From: Hymenopellis radicata
Taxonomy: Eukaryota; Basidiomycota; Agaricomycetes; Agaricales; Physalacriaceae
Assembly: GCA_015501595.1 (NCBI GenBank)
Contig: JADNRX010000532.1
Location: forward strand, 1-35,342
Reading direction: 5' to 3'
DNA: 35,342 nt
Position 1 is the stretch's first letter, and every line of letters starts with the position of its first letter. Below, piece after piece: positions 19,691-31,302 of this stretch. The translations under genes and the position numbers were made by a program. Below the pieces are notes generated by a model. The model was not told the DNA's origin. It saw only the letters and a program-made list of their open reading frames with translations, and did no database searches.

Positions 19691-22289
19691 ATGGACCATT
19701 CGAATACAAACGGCGTCGCGGACAGTGCCTTCCACTTGGGCAACTTTAGCATCGATGAACACCGGCCTATGAAAGTCGTGGTAGTCGGGGCTGGTTATAG
19801 CGGTACGCGTTGGTCTCCTCGTACTGCATGTCGTGCTCAGTCAGCGTGCTATAGGTATCATCGCCGGGATAAGGTACATCCTCCCCCAGCCATTAGTTGA
19901 TCTTCTTAACCTTCTTCGTTCTTCTAGGTTCCTTCAGAAGGTGAAGAACATCGACCTCACGATCTACGAAGCTGCTGCGGGTGTCGGTGGAGCTTGGTTC
20001 CACAACAAGTACCCAGTAAGCGTATTTTCGAAGGCCCAGGCGTCGTTCGCTAATCCACAACAACCCCGCAGGGCCTCACTTGTGACATCCCGTCTCACTG
20101 CGTAAGCGTCTCCTCCTCCTGATGTCCTTGGCGCCTCTAACGTGCCACCAACAACTCAGTATCAGCTCACCTTTGCCGTAAATGTAAGACGCGTCTCCAC
20201 TGTGGCGGCAAGCATCTCAATATACTAACGCGTAAACCCGCAGCCCCACTGGTCCTCATTCTATGCCTCGGGCCCAGAAATTCTTACCTATCTCGAGAGC
20301 GTGGTGGACAAGTACAAACTCATGCCGTATATCAAGCTCCAGCATCGCATGATGCGCGGGCGCTATTCAGAGGCCGAGGGTAAATGGAGGCTGACCATTC
20401 AGCGGCCAGTCATCGGCGACTCTGGAGAGGTACAATACGAAGAGGTCGAGGATACATGTGATGTGCTGTTCACGGGGACGGGAACTTTGCACAGGTGGTC
20501 GTGGCCGGATATTCCGGGGCTGAATGATTTTAGAGGCCAGATTATACACAGCGCGGCTTGGGAAACTGGGGAAGGAGGGCCGAACGCCAAGTGGCAGGAT
20601 TCGGTGGCGAGCTGGGGGCCCAAGTCTGTCGGCGTCATCGGTGTTGTTAGTGTGATTTTTTGTTCGCTTTGTTTCACATTTTTTGACTGGGACTTGATTG
20701 TTCTAGGGCTCGTCGGCTATTCAACTCGTTCCCGCTCTTCAGCCTAGAGTCAAGAATGTTGTCAACTTTGTTCGTGGACAGACGTGGATCGCTGCCAATT
20801 TTGTGCGCGAGCACATCGTGAAGATGACTGGCGACGAAAATAAGGCTGATAACTGTAAGTAATTATATCACTTGGACTAATTCGAATTCGAGCTTCACCG
20901 GACTAGATGTGTACACTGAAGAACAGAAGGCCAAGTTCGCCGAGGATCCCGAGTATTACAGGCAATATCGAAAGGAGATAGAATCCGACTTGAACGTAAG
21001 TATTCCACTCTCATTCTTCAAATAGCTCACATTTTGTTTAGTCCGCACATGCTGCAACTCTCCGAGGGAACCCGCTGCAAATAGGCGGGAAAGCAGCCTT
21101 CACAGAAACGATGAAGAAGCGGCTTGCGAAGAAACCCTGGATTGCAAACCACAGTCAGTAAAAATTTCGGAACGCCACTATTACCATCGCTTATCATCTC
21201 CATGCAAAGTTATTCCTGACTTTGGCGTTGCATGTCGGCGCCTCACCCCAGGCCCCGGCTATTTGGAAGCGTTGTGTGAGGACAATGTAGGATCCAGACC
21301 TTTCTTCTTTTCTATCACGTTTACTGATCAATAATCCACTATACCCGCAGGTCGACTTCGTTCCTACCGGCATCGAGCGCGTCACACCTACCGGTATCCA
21401 GACAACGGATGGAAAGCTTCACGAACTAGACGTCCTTATTTGCGCCACCGGTTTCGACATCACGGGGCATCTGCCGTTCGACCTCATCGGACGGAATGGC
21501 GTTACCCTCGAGTCCAAGTACACGCCACATCCCCGGACGTATATGAGCGTGGCGGTCGATGGCTTCCCCAACTGGTTCCAGGGTCTGGGACCCAACTCTG
21601 GTGTTGGCGCAGGATCCTTGTTGTTGCTTGCGGAACGCGAGGTTGACTATGCTGTTGCAGCGACGCTGAAGCTGCAGCGTGAACGACTGAAGAGCATCGA
21701 GGCTCGGCCGGAAGCCGTTGCTGACTTCGATGAGTATATTGATGTGAGCAATAACCGGTGACGCCGCGAAAGCAAATTACTGACAGATATCCGTAGAGCT
21801 ATTTCCCTACGGTATGTAAAAGTCGCGCTGCGATTCATACGGCTCACGGTCCTTGCCATGCAGACTGTATTCGGTGAGAAATGTCGCTCATGGTATAAAG
21901 CCGGAAAGGAAGAAGGTCGTGTTGTGGCGTTGTGGCCAGGTTCGTTGTCCGGCGCCTGATGATATCCCCGATGTTGCTCATGTTCTCGAAGGATCATGTA
22001 CACATGCGGCGCGCGCATTGGCGAACCCTCGTTGGGAGGACTTCACGTACGAGCGCTTGCCCAAGTCCAAGAACAGATTTCATTGGTTGGGTGACGGCAA
22101 TACAGTAGCCGATCGGATACCCGAAGCTGACAGTATGTCTACTCCTTCCACCCCATACGCATCTAACAAGTCTCTGCAGAGGCGTGGTATCTAGATGCGA
22201 GTGAAATTGACATCCCGCCTGGTACGTTGGCCGTCGGCCAGATAGCCGCAATGCTGAATGGTGCATTTTTAGTGCCCTTAGACCGGTAG
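19691..22289 (+). CDS. Class B flavin monooxygenase (Baeyer-Villiger type), 15 exons, 611 aa
   Basis: Expected to oxidise a ketone or related substrate with FAD and NADPH; the substrate cannot be read from sequence. Exons: 19691-19802, 19855-19873, 19928-20015, 20072-20101, 20160-20183, 20244-20645, 20707-20854, 20907-20995, 21042-21153, 21210-21286, 21351-21743, 21797-21811, 21864-21939, 21992-22132, 22180-22289. Four are micro-exons (19, 30, 24, 15 nt). Motifs: FAD-binding GAGYSG (33-38), YEAAAGVGGAWFHNKYPG, YASGPEI, the fingerprint-like FTGTGTLHRWSWP (167-179) before IPGLNDFRGQIIHSA, NADPH-binding GVIGVGSSAIQ (about 221-231), CATGFD, and C-terminal WLGDGNT...AWYLD. Start 19691 is the first ATG in frame; an upstream extension opens only with GTG. 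A 51-nt in-frame stretch near the end (from 22222) could be a retained sixteenth-exon intron. No secondary-metabolite cluster is evident. Confidence 0.85.
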
Positions 22290-22385
22290 TGCTCTCCAAT
22301 TGGTAGTAAGCACCCATAGAATTGCTATAGATTGTGTATTATTAGTCCATCATGAGAAATTAGACTGCGCCGGGAAATGCTCACA

Positions 22386-22968
22386 TCATTCCTCTGCGAG
22401 TTCATAGCCCACCCATATCGTCTCGGAGCAATTGGTGCAACCAATCAAGTGTTCATCGCACTCCATCTGTTTTCCCGTGATCTTGTATTGCCCACCGCAA
22501 CGGCAGCTATGTGACCACGAATCCTGATCATCTTCAACGAAGACATCCAGGGAAACCATCTCTGCTGGTCGAGGGCCGCCAGAAGGCCGAACTTTGAGTT
22601 GCGCGTCGTAGTTTTTTCTCGAGGACTCTTGGGAGAGAATCTCGTACGCTTCCTTGATGAGCGTTACGTCAACAGATTGAATATGTGGTCCGGTATTTTT
22701 GTCAGGATGATGAAGCAAGAGCATGCGACGATACGCCATCTTTATTTCTGCAAGAGAAGAGGAGGGCGAAACCGACAGGATCTCGTAGAAAGTGGCATTC
22801 TGCGGGGACGCCAGATTGATGATGGTTTGAGGAAGAGTAGCGTCGGCTTGAAGAAGCCGAGTCGGATACGGCCGAAGTGATCGAAAGAGTTAGCTTGAGC
22901 CTCTTGCACTGACTACCTGATGGCTGACTGCAATGTAGACCAAGGCGAAAAACAGTGGCGCCCCCCAT
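22386..22968 (-). CDS. DPH4: Diphthamide biosynthesis J-protein Dph4 (Jjj3), 170 aa
   Basis: Dph4 assists the first step of diphthamide formation on elongation factor 2. The minus-strand exon 22846-22386 reads through a J domain (FYEILSVSPSSSLAEIK, then HHPDKN with HPD at about 64-66, and LIKEAYEILS). A CSL-type zinc finger follows: CRCG at 132-135, Cys147, and CTNC at 154-157, near the C-terminus. The length fits the family (about 170 residues). The N-terminus is less certain. The best model starts at 22968 and splices out 22847-22916 (70 bp, GTAGTC...TTCAAG, phase 1). The J domain itself has no ATG upstream in its own frame, so some upstream exon is required. It converges with the monooxygenase, 96 bp away. 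Confidence 0.8.
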
Positions 22969-23029
22969 CTAGCTGCTCTTTCTCTCATCTGCCTCCTAGT
23001 ACTGTGCTGTTCTTGGGCATGACCTAGAC

Positions 23030-23421
23030 ATGGCCGGCCTCAAGAATATTAGTTACGACGACCGGGACTCCAGCATCAACTATGCGACTTTTAAGTGGTC
23101 CCTAGACGGATCTTGGAACGCGAGCAACGTAGGAAGATCAGGCACTTTAACCTCTGCCAGCGATCTCACTGCGACACTGACTTTTACCTTTCCTGGTACG
23201 TTCAATATCTACCGACTCTGTTAATTGTCACAACATCATGTTGCAGAACCTGCGAATGCGTTTTATTATTATGGCATTCCGCGATGCTGCGGTGCCAATT
23301 ACTCCATCTGCGTCGACTGCTATCCGGACGCTCCTCAGTTCACAACGATCGACGCACTGAACGTTACAGATGATGGTCACAATCCTCCAGTACGCCTTGT
23401 ACCTGAGATTGATCAGCCATG
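23030..23421 (+). pseudogene. Fragment resembling an Agaricomycete beta-rich surface/membrane protein ectodomain
   Basis: The first exon from ATG 23030 reads LKNISYDDRDSSINYATFKW and a DLTATLTFTFP segment. A 56-bp intron (GTACGT at 23195 to TTGCAG at 23247) leads in frame to EPANAFYYYGIPRCCGANYS and ICVDCYPDAPQF. I recall this pattern from expanded, mostly unnamed membrane proteins of mushroom-forming fungi, a recollection rather than a search. After HNPPV no consistent splicing keeps a frame open: candidate continuations at 23480 and 23550 hit stops, and no transmembrane segment follows. I read it as truncated or decaying. The name and limits are uncertain. Confidence 0.4.
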
Positions 23422-24860
23422 AATTCAACGTCGTTATCGTAGTACAGTATCGTACTTGTATTTCTTCTTTGCTCATCCAGTTCAAATAAACTATTTGGTG
23501 AGTCGTTCGTCAATCGCAGTCTTGGAGTCAGACTGACGAGTCTGGCTTAGATATTCTCCTTCAACGCGCCCCTTTCAACTTTCTTTAGAATGTTCAACTC
23601 TGACAATGATTCCGATAGGACTGCATAGGATTTGCTTCGGGTACGTTTCGGTTCATCGCCTTCAAGCACTCGGGGTACTAATGATACAAGTGTAGACGCG
23701 ATGGTGCCTTGGGTCTACGACGTGACTCTGTCCCACGACTCACTCAAGACGGCGGACTCGTATGTCCTGTGGAGATCAACGAAGACTCCGACAATGGTTT
23801 CAACAACCGTCTGGAGGACCGACTTGAAGGGAACTACTTTAGGTAGGTGGTTGTGTTTTGTCTTCAACCATTCATGTCACTAACAAGATGGCTAAAGACT
23901 CGACACTACCAACACTCTGCGACACGACTTGCGCCTCTTCTTCATCGACGTCTTGTGCCCTGAATGTTCATGGTAAGTATCTTCAAGTTGTTGATCCGAT
24001 CCTGTTCCCGTCCTGACTCGAGCACCAGTTCTCCCAAATGGCATTTTTCATACTTGACACGATAAGCGAGGTGGACCTCGCATCCTTCGGACCACTCGTC
24101 GCCGTTGAACTCCTTCGACGCCTTTAACCGACTGGTACGTTCGCTTGAATTTCATTTAGTCATTCACCGCTTCGTAGAAGCATGGCGTCAAGACGGGGGT
24201 ACGAGGACAATTTGGTATCATCTCCCTCTTCGTGATGCCACTCCCGGTTATCTTCTCGCGAGGCTACCAGAAGGGGGCAACGGCCTGCGCCGCTGGCTCG
24301 CGTTGCTTCGCGACTCCCTTCTGGTGTGGAGTCCTGACACGAGAATCGGATGAGCTCGACAGGTATGTTTTGACCATTGTTCGATGATTGACTCGTTATG
24401 TCTAGTGTTTGTTGAACCGGACTGCTTATGATTCCAAACGGAGTACTTGCTTGGTCTTCGCCACACGGTCCGCGGCTCATTCGGTAGGTGGGAGTTAAAC
24501 AATCGTTTCTAGTTCGTCGACTAACACTTTAACAGATTCACGCAGATTTTCATTTCGAGTCGCGGCGATGAACTCATTCAAATGCGCCTTGACTGCAGAT
24601 AACTTCGGCCTGTACGTTCCTCTGTTGTTTGCGGTTTTACTTACTCACCGTTTCTCAGAGTCGTGGCATCAGGACGAGGCCGACTTGGGATATCACTTGT
24701 TGCAATGTCTTCTTGTCGCGACTATCGATCAGTCGGTTTTGCGGATCTCTCAAAAGGTAAGCTTCAAACGTCGTTCAAATTCTGATCTGACTGACTCGTT
24801 GTGTTTAGCGTGTACGTTGCTCCCCCTTATCTCTCGAATGTAAACACTTAAACACAGGGA
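23422..24860 (+). repeat. Decayed exon-intron modules, partly duplicated
   Basis: Short exon-like pieces alternate with intron-like pieces (GTACGTTC, GTAAGT, GTATGT donors; TTTAG, TCTAG acceptors), but no frame runs through. Two modules are clearly related. The segment around TCATTCACCGCTTCGTAGA (from 24161) matches TACTCACCGTTTCTCAGA (from 24645), and both continue into GGC.TCA.GACG. Further on, GACTCGTTATGTCTAG (24389) matches GACTCGTTGTGTTTAG (24794). It may be the eroded continuation of the surface-protein-like gene upstream or an independent repeat. It resembles in style, not clearly in sequence, the modules at 4376-4830. Confidence 0.4.
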
Positions 24861-25167
24861 GTGATGCATCGGCCGGGATAAAGGAGCAGACTTTCTCAAC
24901 AAAAGCTCCGTGAGAGCTCCCAGGCTGGCTATCAATAGAAATGGCCTCGTTAACGGCGTCCTTCACACCCATGTCATTACCGCTGTCAGATGCAACGGCT
25001 CTGGTCCGCCAGCCTCGCCTCATTGGCTGTAGGCTGCAGTACAATGCACTGTGCTGATGCTTCTATCATGATTCATCCGCTCCATTCATGACAGCTCATA
25101 GGCGGTGTGGCTGCCACTATAAGGTACTTGCTTACCTCCCAGAGCCCACCTCATTGCGCAAGTCTCG
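24861..25167. other. Upstream region of the DUF6535 gene, nothing specific seen
   Basis: About 300 bp with no coding signal of its own. It presumably contains the promoter of the gene starting at 25168. No clear TATA motif stands out. Confidence 0.35.
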
Positions 25168-28154
25168 ATGTCAGACCCCGAAGTATCGAACGATTCAACC
25201 CCTTTACAAAATTCCATCGATAGCGCACCGGCGCCTCCTTCAAAACCGGGGCCATCTACACCAGCGGTACAGGCGTCCGGTGTGCAAGAACCTATTCCAA
25301 ATGGTACGGTCGCACCCCAGGTTTCAGCAGGACAACCTTTCGTCGGTGTTATGAAGCAGGGTGCCAACCACTATCAGCGCCCCTTCAACGACAATTATGA
25401 GGAGCGATTTCCCGAAGACCCGTATTGTGAGGAGACCGCTCCCAACGCGCGGGTATGGCGTACATACGGCGAAGAGGCGGCCGCATTCGATGCGGTGTTT
25501 GTTGGACAAGCTCGCGACGGTCTCGATGTCATGCTCGTATTTGTGAGTGTTCGCGTTGACGTTATGACTTCACTCAGCGATGTCTATTATCTTAGGCTGG
25601 TCTTTTCTCGGCCGTGGTAACCTCGTTCCTGGTGCAGGTGTCACAGAGCCTGCAGGCAGACTACACCGCGATGTCTGCGATTCTCTTACACGACCTCGTC
25701 GCCGTTCAGCTCTCTATAGCCGAAGGTGCCTCGTCCCTGCTGAACATCACTGCTCCATCCGTCAATCCTATGCAGACTTTCAGACCAGGCTCCATCACCG
25801 TGTGGGTGAATGGTCTGTGGGTCGTCAGTCTTACTACGAGTCTTGTTGTGGCTCTTTCGGCTGTTCTAGTCAAGCAGTGGTTACATCATTACACATCCGT
25901 ACCATCTGGTACACCGGGAGCACGCAGCCATCTTCGCCAGTACCGATTTATCGGTCTCCAGAAGTGGCGTGTGAGCATTATCATTGGAGTGTTGCCCCTT
26001 GTCATGCATACATCGCTTGCTCTATTCCTCGCGGGCCTCATGCTTTTCTTCATTCCTTTGCGCACGTCACTGGCCTGTGCGGTCGGCGTATTCACGGTTG
26101 CCCTCTGTCTGCTATACCTCGTTAGCAATGCTCTGCCGATCTTCTTCCCGCAATGTCCGTATCAAACCCCATTGACGGACTTCATCCATCACACTTGCCT
26201 CATTATCAGGAAAGCGCCGCATGCCATATCCAGACATGCCCAACGTCTGGCGTACGATGCACTCTCAAGCTGTCGACGCTGGATACATCATTTTCTGCAC
26301 CTTGACACTCCAGATATCAAGTTCAGCCATGTTCGTTATTACTGGATAGAGCCCTCACCAGCAACACTAAACCAGCTAGAGACGATAGCGGTTGAGTCAG
26401 AATATAATAAGCTCTCCGTGGACGCGCTTAATTGGTTGTTCAATGTTTCGTCCAATCCTACTGTTCATAGCCTTGTGGTACAAGCAATCGGGGGGCTCCC
26501 GCCTGACGTTGAGGCGTATGCACAGGCAACTTGGGAAGGTCAAGCCGAAATTCAAAATGTGCGTGATCGTCTGTATCTGCAGTCGTGCGTGTTTGGTAGC
26601 ACCGTGCGTCCCGCGACTGGGTACGAAAGTGTCTGTGAACGGCTCATTCGATCATTGTGTTTCCTTCCAAACGGATCTTGGCTCCCGGCCGACGTGCATA
26701 ATAATTTCGATGAACCTCGTTCCATGGCAACTGTATGGGCCTCACACACACTTCTGCCACGGCCGTTCCAGTCAGAGCCTAAAGACCTTCGAAAGTTCTT
26801 CTGCACTTTTAACGAACTTGAATTACATCCTCTCATATGGGTGGTGCTAGTGCGGTCTGCACTGGCAGTCAACTCGTCTTATCATTGTTTCCAAGTTGAT
26901 GGCAGTTCCGAAGATCTTTCTGGTCAGGACTATGCCCATATCATCTCTCTCTTTCTTCCTGCTTCCAGAGTCCACGATAGACTTCATGAGCCTTTATTAG
27001 GTTGGAGTAGGACAGTTGGGAGTTCTACAGTGACATTATCTGTAGCTTTGACCTACCATTTGGGCGATATCTCAGAGTCCGTACAAGCCTGTCTTTTGCA
27101 CATGCTCTCATTCATGGATGACAGCCTTTCTCCCACATTGCCACCACGCTATCGACTACTCTACAAGGCGGGTAAATATGCACTGCATTATCTTGCAGAT
27201 GAACTTTGTGCATCACATACAGATGTAGGAAGTTGTCGCCATTTGCAGCTTCTTACAGATGTCCTGCGTATCTTGCGTTCTGAGTACAACACCATTCTTG
27301 AGGCATATACTTGCTTTTTGACACCAATATTCGATCTTCTTTGCACTGTCATCGAGAAAACTTCAATCTGCGACTACAACGCAACCTGCTGGCAGCATTC
27401 AAAACTCCATGACCTGCTTAGTGATTCCCTTTCGGCCATCATTCATCTATCAACTAAATTCACCTCATCATGCCAGCCTGAATTCACGTCCCCGTCCTTC
27501 CACCGTCTGTTACAGGTGCCTGCATATCACCTGTCCCGATGGCAACATCCATTCCCTCTTCGACTTTATACGGTTCGCCTGATGGAAAAGGCACTTGCCG
27601 TTGGTAATGAAGCAATGTATAGAGCCGTTATCGACAGCGGATGTATGTGGATACTTTCGGAAATCACCATTGCAGACTACGATAATCATGATGCCGACTT
27701 CCTCCACTCTTCTCGAGCTCTTTTCGCCTTTATCCGCGGTTTACAAGCACTGAGTTCCGCGTCAGCGCACGAATTTTTTGAATACTTGCACCAGCCAAGA
27801 AACTTCATCATCACCTTCATTGTGATCGCTTCTTCAAATTGGGGGCCCAAGAGCCCAAGTTTGCTGGAGTTATGCCCCAAAGACTCTTCCTGGTGGGATA
27901 CACACCGCGCCACATTGGATGGTATCATCAACTGGTGCCAAGCCTCCAATCGCGATGGTTTGCCATTCCCTTTAGAGAACTTCTTCAATGGGAAGGTTGT
28001 TCAAATGGACAATCGGGCGGTATCCTTAGATGAGGCGCTGCTAGAGATGTTCGCTCAGGATCGATACCAGAGGAAGTTCGAGTGGGCGGCACGAACAATC
28101 ATATTAGGAGAAGAGGCCCCTTCGGAATCGGAGATCAGAGTCGAACATCGCTAG
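25168..28154 (+). CDS. DUF6535-type integral membrane protein, 977 aa
   Basis: DUF6535 proteins are an expanded Agaricomycete family of unknown function. Exon 1 (25168-25542) gives a Pro/Ser-rich cytoplasmic-looking N-terminus, then VWRTYGEEAAAFDAVFVG and DGLDVMLVF. A 53-bp intron (GTGAGT...CTTAG, phase 0) joins to AGLFSAVVTSFLVQVSQSL, the family hallmark. Hydrophobic segments lie at about 122-140, 192-218, 250-278 and 281-307, so four membrane helices are likely. The long C-terminal part (about 310-977) is soluble, helix-rich and without motifs I know. Residues at the second helix exit, VLVKQWLHHY, are also typical of the family as I remember it. The frame is clean over 2.9 kb. No signal peptide is seen. 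Confidence 0.85.
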
Positions 28155-28303
28155 ATAAATCGGCACTAGACAGAATATCATTGGAAATGAAAGATATCTC
28201 TGAGACTAAGCAGTATCTGACCTGGGCGTTCAAATCCGTAGTACGTTAGCGAATGGACCTTAAAGTACCTTTAGATACTCCGCAAAACACGTATCGCGTG
28301 AAA

Positions 28304-28954
28304 TCATTGATGCGGGCGACATCTTTCCTTCAGAGGATTCGTCGTGTACGGGTGCATCTTGTCTACGACAGAGTTGACCTCGTCGTCAAAGAAGAACTGC
28401 CCGACGTGGGAGAGGTGGCCGGCATCGAATGTGCCACTCGGTAGCACTGTCCACTCCGGGAAGCCCTTGGTGTGAATGTATGTCGCCCGTCCAGTATTGT
28501 ATCCGGGGAAGATACCTTCACAGCCGGTTAGATTTTGGGCATTCTGGACATGCAAAGGCTTACTGGTAAATTGAACTACGCCATTGGCGTTTGTTGGCCA
28601 CGCGCTGCGCAACCTGGTTTCTTCGTGTTTAGTTCTCGGGTACACGCTAAGGAGGCCAGAGCGTTTGCCGCCGACTTGGGGCTTCTCGTCTGCGAGATGG
28701 GGATGTGGTAGCGGATGCCCGGCATAGTGACCAGTCGCGTTGGCTTGCCATATGTCCACCAGTGGCAGAACGTTCTCCATTGGCGCGCAGGTTTCGACAT
28801 CAATGACGCCAATGTCAAGGAGTTCTCTCGCTTCTTCTGAGTTTACCTGTACGGTAAGTCGTTCACTTACACATGTTCGGAATGCGCAGTAGGGTGGAGA
28901 CTGTATGATTCCGTCAGCACTAGCGATCCAAAGAGTCGTGAGTTCAACGTTCAA
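28304..28954 (-). pseudogene. Intradiol ring-cleavage dioxygenase-like gene, truncated, iron ligand changed
   Basis: Intradiol dioxygenases open catechol rings using Fe(III) held by two Tyr and two His. The minus-strand translation shows the family core: LLDIGVIDVETCAPMENV, VDIWQANATGHYAG, VVQFT, IFPGYNTGRAT and LSHVGQFFFDDEV. A 48-bp intron (28516-28563, GTAAGC...CTAAC...GAAG) can be spliced in phase, joining VQFTS to IFPGYNTGRAT. The segment that normally reads R-x-T-H-I-H reads RATYIH, so one metal-ligand His is replaced by Tyr. The N-terminal part before residue 35 has no convincing family match, and the end (PYTTNPLKERCRPHQ) stops early. I judge it a decayed or inactive secreted-type homolog; no signal peptide is found. 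Confidence 0.6.
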
Positions 28955-29507
28955 CGTTCAACTCCGGCGAAGAACAAGAATCTTGCTGTACTGTAAGTGT
29001 TAAAGACTTGCATTTCTAGCAATCCTATACTTCGTCTCACTCCTCCGAGGGTGGGACGTTGTATTTTTTTTAAACATGTACGTGCCGGGTACGGCAGGGG
29101 AAACTATGGTCGATTTTTTCCCCAAGGTTTACGGCGGCGTAGGGAGAGGGTCTACAGAGTGCGGGCAGCTTAGTAATCCAGTAGAGCACGCGTAGGAATG
29201 TGTAGAAAGCGAAATAGAGGCGATTTGAGGAAACCGCAAAGTGAACGAAGAGGACCCTAATGCCAATGGGGTACTCGAGTCCACTCCCACGAACCCTGCA
29301 TACCGCGACGTCTCCATCCCAGAACACCCGGCGACCAGGGACCACCCTCCTCACGCGCTCCGAAGAGAGTACACCCGAGAGACGAACCCTACATACGACG
29401 TGCTCTCAACAACAGTCAGAGGATGCCGTCTCCACAGAGGACACGACCACCCTGCACGCCCTCCTAAGAAACATGGGTCCTTCGCTGTACTATACCGGCA
29501 CGGTCTG
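28955..29507. other. Spacer, no gene seen
   Basis: Open frames at 29070-29507 exist on both strands but show no motif. This is where the zinc finger of the downstream ArfGAP pseudogene would be expected. No CxxC...CxxC arrangement is present in any frame. Confidence 0.4.
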
Positions 29508-30744
29508 AGATCAACCAATCTCGATACATGGCAGCTTTCCCAGTTGCGCAACATGAAGATTGGCGGAAATCTATCTGCGACCGAGTTCCTCACGAAGCAT
29601 GGTGGATCGTCTCTCTTGAACGACGCCGACACACGGAAAAAAGTATTCCAGTCGCGTCGCTGAATTGTATAAGGAGGAGCTAGCGCGACGAGTCAAGGAG
29701 GACGCTACAAAGTGTGTATTCAGGACGGGCGAGTATGCACATCTCTCATAAAATTGTAGATTCCCTCAAGGCATTGTTGTCGATGGCGTGGAAGCACCTG
29801 CACCCCCGAAAGAGCAGACTGAGGACGACTTTTTCGAATCATGGTCGAAACCGTCAACACCGAAGCCGTCCAACCCGTATTACTACACCGCCTATCATTG
29901 GCAGGACACCATCTCCAGCGGCACCGCCTCCTGCTGCTCCCCGGACAATCGTACTGCCAAACTTGGAGCGACCCCGCCTCATCCGTGTCTTCGTCTTCCT
30001 CAGCACCAAAAAAGTCGAAGCTTGGTCTCGGTGCATCCAAGACTAAACCAGTCGATTTCGCCGCCGCAGAGAAAAAGGCACTTGAGGAGGCAGAGCGGAC
30101 CAAGCAGCTTGGATATGACCGGCAGCGAGAGGAAGGCGCGGAAGGAGGCTGCGGCTGTTAAAGCTGCCTTGGAGATTGGACCCAAGTCCAACTATGGATC
30201 GTCTACGACAACCACGACTACGAAAAGCAACCCAGCGGCAGATGCGCAACGCGCTGCTGCGTTCCCCCGTTTAGGATTTGGCGCCATCCCTGGTACCGGT
30301 GCGGCTGCCATGGCCGCTGCTCCTGCGCCAGCTCCCAAGGTGGCTGATGATTCTCCTACCACCGCACGGGACAAGTTTGGCAACCAGAAAGCCATCTCGT
30401 CCGACATGTACTTTGGGCGGAACGCGTAGTATGACCCGAATACCGTTGCCGAAGCGCAGACGCGTTTGCAGTCGTTCCAAGGCGCGACGTCGATTTCCTC
30501 GAATGCGTACTTTGGGAGGGAAGAAGAGGAGGCGTTACCGGCACGCGATGACGATGGGTTGGCAGCGTTGGAATCGGCTGCGAGGGACGCGATGCAGCGG
30601 TTGATGGATAATCCTGATGTACAGAACATCTCTGATAAAATCAGAACCGGAGCATTGAAGGTACATTTGTTGATTCTCGTTTTGGGGTGGTGTTAATACG
30701 TCGTACAGCTCTCCGACTATCTCGCGCAAATGTCTGAGCGGTAA
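29508..30744 (+). pseudogene. GLO3: Glo3/ARFGAP2-3-type ArfGAP pseudogene lacking its zinc finger
   Basis: Glo3-type ArfGAPs stimulate Arf1 GTP hydrolysis on COPI vesicles. Similarity starts abruptly at RSTNLDTWQLSQLRNMKIGG, which in intact proteins directly follows the C4 zinc finger and arginine finger; those parts are missing. Downstream recognisable pieces lie in changing frames: YSSRVAELYKEELARRVKED, FPQGIVVDGV, DDFFESWSKPSTPKPSNP, PIIGRTPSPAAPPPAAPRTI, SAPKKSKLGLGASKTKPVDF, KQLGYDRQRE, ISSDMYFGR, then TSISSNAYFGREEEEA and LSDYLAQMSER. Intron remnants persist at about 29712-29760 and 30661-30708. Frame breaks include an A6 run at 29637-29642, several shifts between 29880 and 30150, and an in-frame TAG at 30427-30429. 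Too damaged to be functional as given. Confidence 0.75.
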
Positions 30745-31302
30745 TGGATTTTTGGTACAGATTTCTTTTCAATGTCTATGCATCTCGTTTTTGGATTCTT
30801 AATTTAATAGGATAGTCTTCGTGTACACGATGATGGTTATAGCTTCGTCTTCGCTGCGCTATCCTTCCATGGTTGTATGCTGTTGACTGCTTTGAGCAAA
30901 CGTCGATGTTCGAACACCCCTCGGCGTGGGCTAACTCTACATTCTATTCGCGTTTGCGCCGATGACTCCAGAACAAGATTGGGAAGGCCGGCATCTGGGA
31001 ACTGCGAGTAAATCTCGTTCAAACAGGCAGAGCAGATGCGCATGAATCTCGAGTTCCAGCATCTCAATCTCTCCAGCCCAGTCTCTCCTCTCCAGAAATG
31101 TGGCCCCACGACAAAGCCTGCCGGGAATTACTATCGCCGCCACTTATCAGGATTCGATAAATATATACGCAGCGTTCTCTGGTTATACCGACTTCAATGA
31201 ATTCATCCTTTACTAACTGTCACGCGTATGATTTCCATTAGGTACTCACCACTGCGTAAAATGGCAGATTTTAGGCGAAATTGGTGATTTGGAGGGGGTC
31301 AG
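30745..31302. other. Intergenic region, no gene seen
   Basis: About 560 bp after the ArfGAP pseudogene. Open frames on the minus strand (30837-31143) lack motifs and splice continuity. Nothing specific is supported. Confidence 0.35.
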
